A stretch of DNA of 24,266 nucleotides from JAAFHS01 sp031396505 (GTDB taxonomy: Bacteria > Pseudomonadota > Alphaproteobacteria > Rhodobacterales > Rhodobacteraceae), in contig JANNKX010000032.1 in NCBI GenBank assembly GCA_031396505.1, positions 1-24,266 of the forward strand, written 5' to 3'. Positions 22,995 to 24,266 of the stretch are shown in pieces (position 1 is the stretch's first letter; each line of letters begins with the position of its first letter). The notes under the pieces are model-generated. The model made no database searches, had not been told where the DNA came from, and saw only the letters and a list, made by a program, of their open reading frames with translations. Made by a program: the position numbers and the translations under genes.

Positions 22995-24266
22995 TCACTC
23001 GCCATACGGCACCCAGACTGTCTTGACCTCGGTCGCCGCGCGCAGGAATTGCTTGCCCTCACCGTCTGCCCCCATCCAGTCGCGTGCGCGCGCGTGGTTC
23101 ACCCAGGTGCGGTTGATGTTGGTGGCAGCCTCTTTCTCCACCAGTCCCGACAGGGGCGTCGATGAAAAACACCAGACGGCGTCAACGTCCATATGCCCGG
23201 CCAGCGGTTTGGCCAGTTCCGCATGTGATCCGGTCACGATGTTGACCACGCCGCCCGGCAGATCGGAGGTTTCCAGCACCTGATAAAAATCCGTGGCCGC
23301 CAGCGGGGCCACCTCGGACGGGATCAGAATGCAGGTGTTGCCCATGGCAATTGCGGGGGCCATCAGGCTGATCAAGCCCAAGAGCGGCATGTCATCCGGG
23401 CAGATTGCGCCGATCACGCCGCAGGGTTCGTTCATCGCAAGGGCAATGCCACGGATCGGCACGGATTTGGCGGCGCCATCATACTTGTCGGCCCATGCGG
23501 CATAGGTGAACAGACGTTGGATTGACGCCTCCACCTCTGCCACGCCCGGCTTGCCCGTCATATCAGCGATGCGCGCGGCAAATTCGGCTGCCCGTGCCGA
23601 CAGATTTTCCGCGATGTAATACAAGATCTGTGCGCGCGCAGGGGCGGCCATGCGCGCCCAACCTTTGGCGGCATGCGCGGCCTCGACCGCGTTGCGGATG
23701 TCTTTGCGGTTGCCGAGGCCAACATGGCCCAAAAGCTTGCCGCGTGGGGATACGACGGCGCGGGAATAGCCGCCATCGGGGCGCGCCTGCTTGCCGCCGA
23801 CAAACATTTTTGCCGTGCGGTCGATTGCATCAACGGCCACGACATCAGCCATGACCGGGGCCAGCGGTTTCAGCGGCTTTGCGACGCCGATTGGTTTGAC
23901 GTAGGCCGCCAGCCCTTCCCAGCCGCCTTCGCGGCCAAAGCCGCTTTCACGCACGCCGCCAAAGCCTGCGGCGGCATCAAACATGTTGGTGCCGTTGATC
24001 CAGACGATGCCCGCGCGCAGCTTTGGCGCGACATCAAGGGCGAGGTTGATGTTTTCGGTCCAGACGGTCGCAGCCAATCCGTAGCGCGTGTTGTTGGCCA
24101 GATCGACGGCTTCACCGGGGGTGCGGAAGGTCATGGCGACAAGGACGGGGCCAAAGATTTCTTCCTGCATCAGGGTACTGGCGGCGGACAGTCCGGTGAT
24201 GAGGGTCGGGGGATAAAAGCACCCGTCCGGCACGGGGCAGTTGGCGCGATACATCTCGCCGTCGGT
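22995..24266 (-). CDS. ALDH16-type aldehyde dehydrogenase, two modules, 5' end missing
   Basis: The visible 423 residues are the C-terminal half of an NAD-dependent aldehyde dehydrogenase that runs off the right edge. Residues 1-125 are the end of a normal ALDH domain, with EEIFGPVL and FGGVRESGFGREGG; its catalytic Cys would lie outside the window. After a linker, FVGGKQARPDGGYSR (from about 155) starts a second ALDH module that stops after the cofactor domain. In it the catalytic Asn of PWN is Asp (ICPDDMPLL), the conserved Lys of KPSE is Ile (LIPSE), and no GQxC Cys exists. This matches the ALDH16 architecture known from Loktanella, in which the second module is non-catalytic. A bare tandem duplication is the alternative. 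Confidence 0.88.
   Translation of the reverse strand, partial: TDGEMYRANCPVPDGCFYPPTLITGLSAASTLMQEEIFGPVLVAMTFRTPGEAVDLANNTRYGLAATVWTENINLALDVAPKLRAGIVWINGTNMFDAAAGFGGVRESGFGREGGWEGLAAYVKPIGVAKPLKPLAPVMADVVAVDAIDRTAKMFVGGKQARPDGGYSRAVVSPRGKLLGHVGLGNRKDIRNAVEAAHAAKGWARMAAPARAQILYYIAENLSARAAEFAARIADMTGKPGVAEVEASIQRLFTYAAWADKYDGAAKSVPIRGIALAMNEPCGVIGAICPDDMPLLGLISLMAPAIAMGNTCILIPSEVAPLAATDFYQVLETSDLPGGVVNIVTGSHAELAKPLAGHMDVDAVWCFSSTPLSGLVEKEAATNINRTWVNHARARDWMGADGEGKQFLRAATEVKTVWVPYGE

Noticed and set aside
1..24266. Search for tRNA or rRNA genes, CRISPR arrays and insertion sequences
   Set aside because: By eye no cloverleaf, regularly spaced repeats or transposase motif was found; a covariance-model scan would be needed to exclude small RNAs.

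Overview
The window looks like a stretch of chromosome from a marine alphaproteobacterium of the order Rhodobacterales (Roseobacter group, Loktanella/Yoonia-like). The evidence is gene order and gene content: pckA divergent from chvI-chvG-hprK-rapZ-EIIA(Man)-HPr, an etfB-etfA and hbd neighbourhood, a DUF6473 protein, a DUF2793 fibre-like protein, and a two-module ALDH16-type aldehyde dehydrogenase. No rRNA, tRNA, CRISPR array, insertion sequence or prophage module was seen. The assignment rests on recalled family features, not on a database search.

Layout. 1-391: no recognised gene; two perfect inverted repeats lie downstream of pckA. 392-1990 (-): ATP-dependent PEP carboxykinase. 1991-2321: divergent control region with two LacI-type half-palindromes exactly 20 bp apart. 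2322-6768 (+): a tightly packed operon of the ChvI/ChvG two-component system, short HPr kinase, RapZ, a mannose-type EIIA and HPr, with every junction overlapping or abutting. 6816-7718 (+): an acyltransferase. 7733-8257 (+): a lower-GC reading frame broken by an in-frame TAG. 8283-12783: mostly minus-strand energy and cofactor genes (3-hydroxybutyryl-CoA dehydrogenase, etfA, etfB, cobalamin adenosyltransferase, HIG1-type membrane protein), with a plus-strand DUF6473 gene between hbd and etfA. 12967-15174 (+): iolG, with an IolR-like palindrome in front, then argE. 15302-17266: argP-like regulator (-) divergent from an ACT-domain gene and a LysE/ArgO exporter (+). 17288-17502: remnant of an EamA-type permease. 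17593-19611 (+): DUF2793 fibre-like protein. 19699-21003 (+): UDP-glucose dehydrogenase. 21017-22237 (-): an ABM monooxygenase and a secreted DsbD-N-like protein. 22338-22892 (+): YqgE. 22995 to the window edge (-): ALDH16-type aldehyde dehydrogenase.

How the genes fit together. The left third links envelope-stress/acid signalling (ChvGI), carbon-state sensing through a regulatory PTS that has no sugar permease here (HprK, EIIA, HPr), RapZ, and gluconeogenesis (PckA). The middle gathers beta-oxidation/butyryl-CoA metabolism and its electron carrier ETF. The argP-ACT-lysE group is a basic amino acid sensing and export unit next to argE. The DUF2793 protein beside ugd puts a fibre-like, possibly polysaccharide-binding protein next to a supplier of capsule precursor; that link is speculative.

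This is largely ordinary core chromosome. The most unusual items are the tandem operators in front of pckA, the isolated DUF2793 gene beside an internally deleted permease, the TAG-interrupted DMP19-like frame, the ACT-domain gene fused by overlap to the amino acid exporter, and the degenerate second ALDH module. I did not find convincing evidence of a wholly new system.
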